From Aphodovivens avicola (GTDB lineage: Bacteria; Actinomycetota; Coriobacteriia; Coriobacteriales; Eggerthellaceae), in the NCBI GenBank assembly GCA_018712515.1, contig DVGW01000028.1, forward strand, positions 51,347 through 115,346: 64,000 nt of DNA, read 5' to 3'. A program made the position numbers and the translations under genes. The number at the start of each line of letters is the position of its first letter. Position 1 is the stretch's first letter. Of the stretch, positions 61,731 to 64,000 are shown piece after piece. The notes under the pieces are model-generated. The model was not told where the DNA came from. It did not search any database and worked only from the letters and a program-made list of their open reading frames with translations.

Positions 61731-63875
61731 ATGAGCGACCATACCGTCAACGAGCAGGCAACCCTTTTGGGCGCCCAGGCGCTCGCCGAGGCGACAAGCG
61801 ATCCCGGCACACGCATCGAGGAGCTGCGGCGCGAGATCGAGCACAACAGCTACCTGTACTACGCCAAGGACGCTCCCGCAATCTCGGACGCCGCGTTCGA
61901 CTCGCTGATGCACGAGCTGCGCGCCCTCGAGGCGGCTCACCCCGAGTTCTACGACCCCAACTCGCCCACCCAGCGCGTGGGCGGCTATGTGGGCGAGCAG
62001 TTTGCGCCGATCCGGCACGAGCGCCGCATGTACTCGCTCGACGACGCCATGGACGGCGACGAGCTGGACGCCTGGCTCGATCGCGTCGAGGAGGCGTTCG
62101 GCGGCATGGTCGACGTTGTGTGCGAGCTCAAGATCGACGGCAGCTCCATCGCGCTGACCTATCAGGACGGACGGCTTGTGCGCGGCGCCACCCGCGGAGA
62201 CGGCACCACGGGCGAGGACGTCACCGCTAACATCCGCACCGTCAAGGACCTGCCGCTGCGCCTGCGCTCCGACGCGCTTTCCGGGCTCGTCGACGCCGAC
62301 AGCCCCGTCGAGCTGCGCGGCGAGGTCTACATGCCCAAACGCAGTTTCGAGTCGCTCAACAGCGCGGCCGAGGCAAACGGCAAGCTGCCCTTCGCCAACC
62401 CGCGCAACGCCGCCGCCGGCAGCCTGCGCCAGAAGGACCCCGCCATCACGGCGGGCCGCGACCTCTCGACGTTCCTCTACGCCGTTGCCGACGAGCGCGC
62501 GCTGGCGTTTGGCACCCAATGGGAGCTTTTGCGCTGGCTGGGGGAGGCGGGCTTCCACGTCAACCCCGACGTGGAGCTGTGCACGACGCGCGACGAGGTG
62601 CACGCGTTCTGCCAGCGTGCCATCGAGCGCCGCGACAGCCTGCCCTACGAGATCGACGGCGTGGTGGTCAAGGTCAACTCGTTCGCGCGTCAAGAGGAGA
62701 TGGGCTACACCGCCCGCGCGCCGCGCTGGGCGATCGCGTTCAAGTTCCCGCCCGAAGAAAAGACGACGCTGCTGCGCGACATCACCGTCCAGGTGGGCCG
62801 CACCGGCAAGCTCACGCCGGTTGCCGAGATGGATCCCGTGCGCGTCGCCGGCTCGACCGTCGCGCGCGCGACGCTGCACAACGCCGACGAGGTGCGCCGC
62901 AAGGACGTGCGCGTGGGCGACACGGTCATCGTGCGCAAAGCCGGCGACGTGATCCCCGAGGTGCTGGGCCCCGTCGCGTCGCTGCGTCCTGCCGACGCGC
63001 AGCCCTGGAGCATGCCGACGACGTGCCCCAGCTGCGGCAGCCCGGTCATCCGCGAGGAGGGCGAGGCCGATTACCGCTGCATCTCGATCGACTGCCCCGC
63101 CCAGGCGCTCGAGCGCCTGCTGCATTGGGCGAGCCGCGGCGCCATGGACATCGACGGCATGGGCGAGGAGATCGTCGCGCGCCTGGTGGAGCAGGGCCGC
63201 CTGTCCGACGTTGCCGACTACTACACGCTGGACGAAGTCGAGCTGTCGCTTCTGGACATGGGGCGCCTCAACAAGGAGGGCGAGCCCATCCGTCTGGGCA
63301 AGACCGTCGCCGCAAAGCTGGTGGCCGCCATCCAGGGAAGCAAGGACCGCCCGTTCGCGCGCATCCTGTTCGGGTTGGGCATGCGCCACGTGGGCAAGAC
63401 GATTGCCGAGGCGCTTGCCGCCAGCTATCCGTCTATGGACGCGCTCATGGCGGCGAGCGAGGAGGACCTGGCTGCGGTCGAGGGCATCGGCCCCAAAATC
63501 GCCCACAGCGTGCATCTGTTCCTGCGCACGCCCGACAACGTCGCCGTCATCGATCGCCTGCGCTCGCGCGGCGTCAACCTGGCGGACGAGGCCGCCGACG
63601 CCGGCGAGCAGCTTCCCCAGACCCTTGCGGGCCTTACGTTCGTGCTCACGGGCACGCTGACCCAAAGCGGCATGACCCGCGACGAGGCGGGCGCGGCGCT
63701 CAAGGCGCGCGGCGCCAAGGTCAGCGGAAGCGTCTCCAAAAAAACGAGTTTCGTGGTGGCGGGCGAGGCGGCCGGCAGCAAGTACGACAAGGCGGTTGCG
63801 CTGGGCGTGCCCGTGCTCGACGAGGGCGGCCTGCTGCGCATCATCGAGACGGGCGAGGCCCCGCAGGCGGATTAG
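61731..63875 (+). CDS. ligA: NAD+-dependent DNA ligase
   Basis: Seals nicks in duplex DNA using NAD+. Domains in order: Ia (about 20-85), the adenylation domain with catalytic Lys in CELKIDGSS (about 131-139), the OB fold, a zinc finger (CPSC...CISIDCPAQ, about 430-455), helix-hairpin-helix repeats, and a C-terminal BRCT domain (about 630-714). Length 714 aa is normal. GGCAAGGAG precedes ATG 61731. Confidence 0.97.
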   Translation: MSDHTVNEQATLLGAQALAEATSDPGTRIEELRREIEHNSYLYYAKDAPAISDAAFDSLMHELRALEAAHPEFYDPNSPTQRVGGYVGEQFAPIRHERRMYSLDDAMDGDELDAWLDRVEEAFGGMVDVVCELKIDGSSIALTYQDGRLVRGATRGDGTTGEDVTANIRTVKDLPLRLRSDALSGLVDADSPVELRGEVYMPKRSFESLNSAAEANGKLPFANPRNAAAGSLRQKDPAITAGRDLSTFLYAVADERALAFGTQWELLRWLGEAGFHVNPDVELCTTRDEVHAFCQRAIERRDSLPYEIDGVVVKVNSFARQEEMGYTARAPRWAIAFKFPPEEKTTLLRDITVQVGRTGKLTPVAEMDPVRVAGSTVARATLHNADEVRRKDVRVGDTVIVRKAGDVIPEVLGPVASLRPADAQPWSMPTTCPSCGSPVIREEGEADYRCISIDCPAQALERLLHWASRGAMDIDGMGEEIVARLVEQGRLSDVADYYTLDEVELSLLDMGRLNKEGEPIRLGKTVAAKLVAAIQGSKDRPFARILFGLGMRHVGKTIAEALAASYPSMDALMAASEEDLAAVEGIGPKIAHSVHLFLRTPDNVAVIDRLRSRGVNLADEAADAGEQLPQTLAGLTFVLTGTLTQSGMTRDEAGAALKARGAKVSGSVSKKTSFVVAGEAAGSKYDKAVALGVPVLDEGGLLRIIETGEAPQAD

Positions 63876-63926
63876 CGCAGGGGTTGCATCTATCAAGAAA
63901 TTGTAAAGAATACCTTAAACAACGAG

Positions 63927-63955
63927 GCGCGACGGGCTAAGCATCGCCGCGCCTT
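63927..63955 (+). terminator. Weak hairpin after ligA
   Basis: AGGCGCG and CGCGCCT arms (within 63927-63955) enclose CGACGGGCTAAGCATCGC-type sequence. No T-run follows, so termination strength is doubtful. The last 45 bases of the window are AT-rich and hold no supported gene. Confidence 0.4.
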
Positions 63956-64000
63956 GGTCGTGAAAAGGACAAACGCGGATTTTCAAAAAAATTTGCCCCC

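Overview
The window is about 64 kb of high-GC chromosomal DNA, densely coding with mostly short gaps. The gene content suggests an anaerobic, gut-type actinobacterium of class Coriobacteriia, probably Eggerthellaceae. This placement is inferred from several features together: high GC, Moco-enzyme respiration, a cytochrome bd oxidase, hydrogenase-maturation genes, a giant 2-hydroxyacyl-CoA dehydratase activator, and a SpoVA-like protein. No marker rRNA is present. I saw no tRNA, rRNA, CRISPR array, prophage or insertion sequence.

Layout. 1-5.8 kb is a tightly coupled housekeeping operon: the 3' part of an rRNA pseudouridine synthase, then tyrA, aroA, cmk, plsC and ispH, with ATGA-type overlaps. 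5.9-13.1 kb holds an HD-GYP response regulator, pgi and the hydrogenase maturation set hypF-hypC-hypD. 13.2-15.8 kb is cydAB. 15.9-24.9 kb carries envelope-related genes: a DUF4190-type protein, a YqeY-like protein, two bPH2 proteins, a hemolysin III-type protein, a CorC/CNNM transporter, a PspC protein and a peptidoglycan-hydrolase-like protein. 25.0-27.8 kb has two TrkA-type potassium regulators and purB. 28-30.5 kb has a small membrane protein, the SpoVA-like protein and a PhnP-like phosphodiesterase.

31.0-42.6 kb is the accessory core. It encodes a 966-aa molybdopterin enzyme with an unusual duplicated C-terminal extension, its four-cluster ferredoxin subunit and NrfD-type membrane subunit, a two-CCG-domain (HdrB-like) protein, a second molybdopterin enzyme, a DUF2064 nucleotidyl/glycosyltransferase-like protein, a COG1964-type radical SAM enzyme and a ferredoxin-DUF169 fusion. 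All are co-directional. They are preceded by a long leader that can fold into a closed structured RNA, and are punctuated by long hairpins. I read this as one undescribed membrane-linked Mo/W redox system with dedicated cofactor or substrate tailoring enzymes. Its substrate is unknown.

43-50.5 kb has a GNAT acetyltransferase, a flavin reductase with a PadR regulator, an MBL-fold hydrolase, fluoride channel crcB, glmS, acpS and a TetR regulator next to the 1619-aa dehydratase activator (50.5-55.4 kb). 55.6-59.5 kb is a large secreted subtilase with a domain inserted inside its catalytic fold. 59.7-63.9 kb has the NAD(P)HX dehydratase, a DUF308 membrane protein and ligA.

A recurring non-coding theme is long, often perfect, inverted repeats in intergenic DNA. 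Three of them have unrelated sequences but exactly 25-bp perfect arms. There is also a small family of REP-like GGGGACGG elements.
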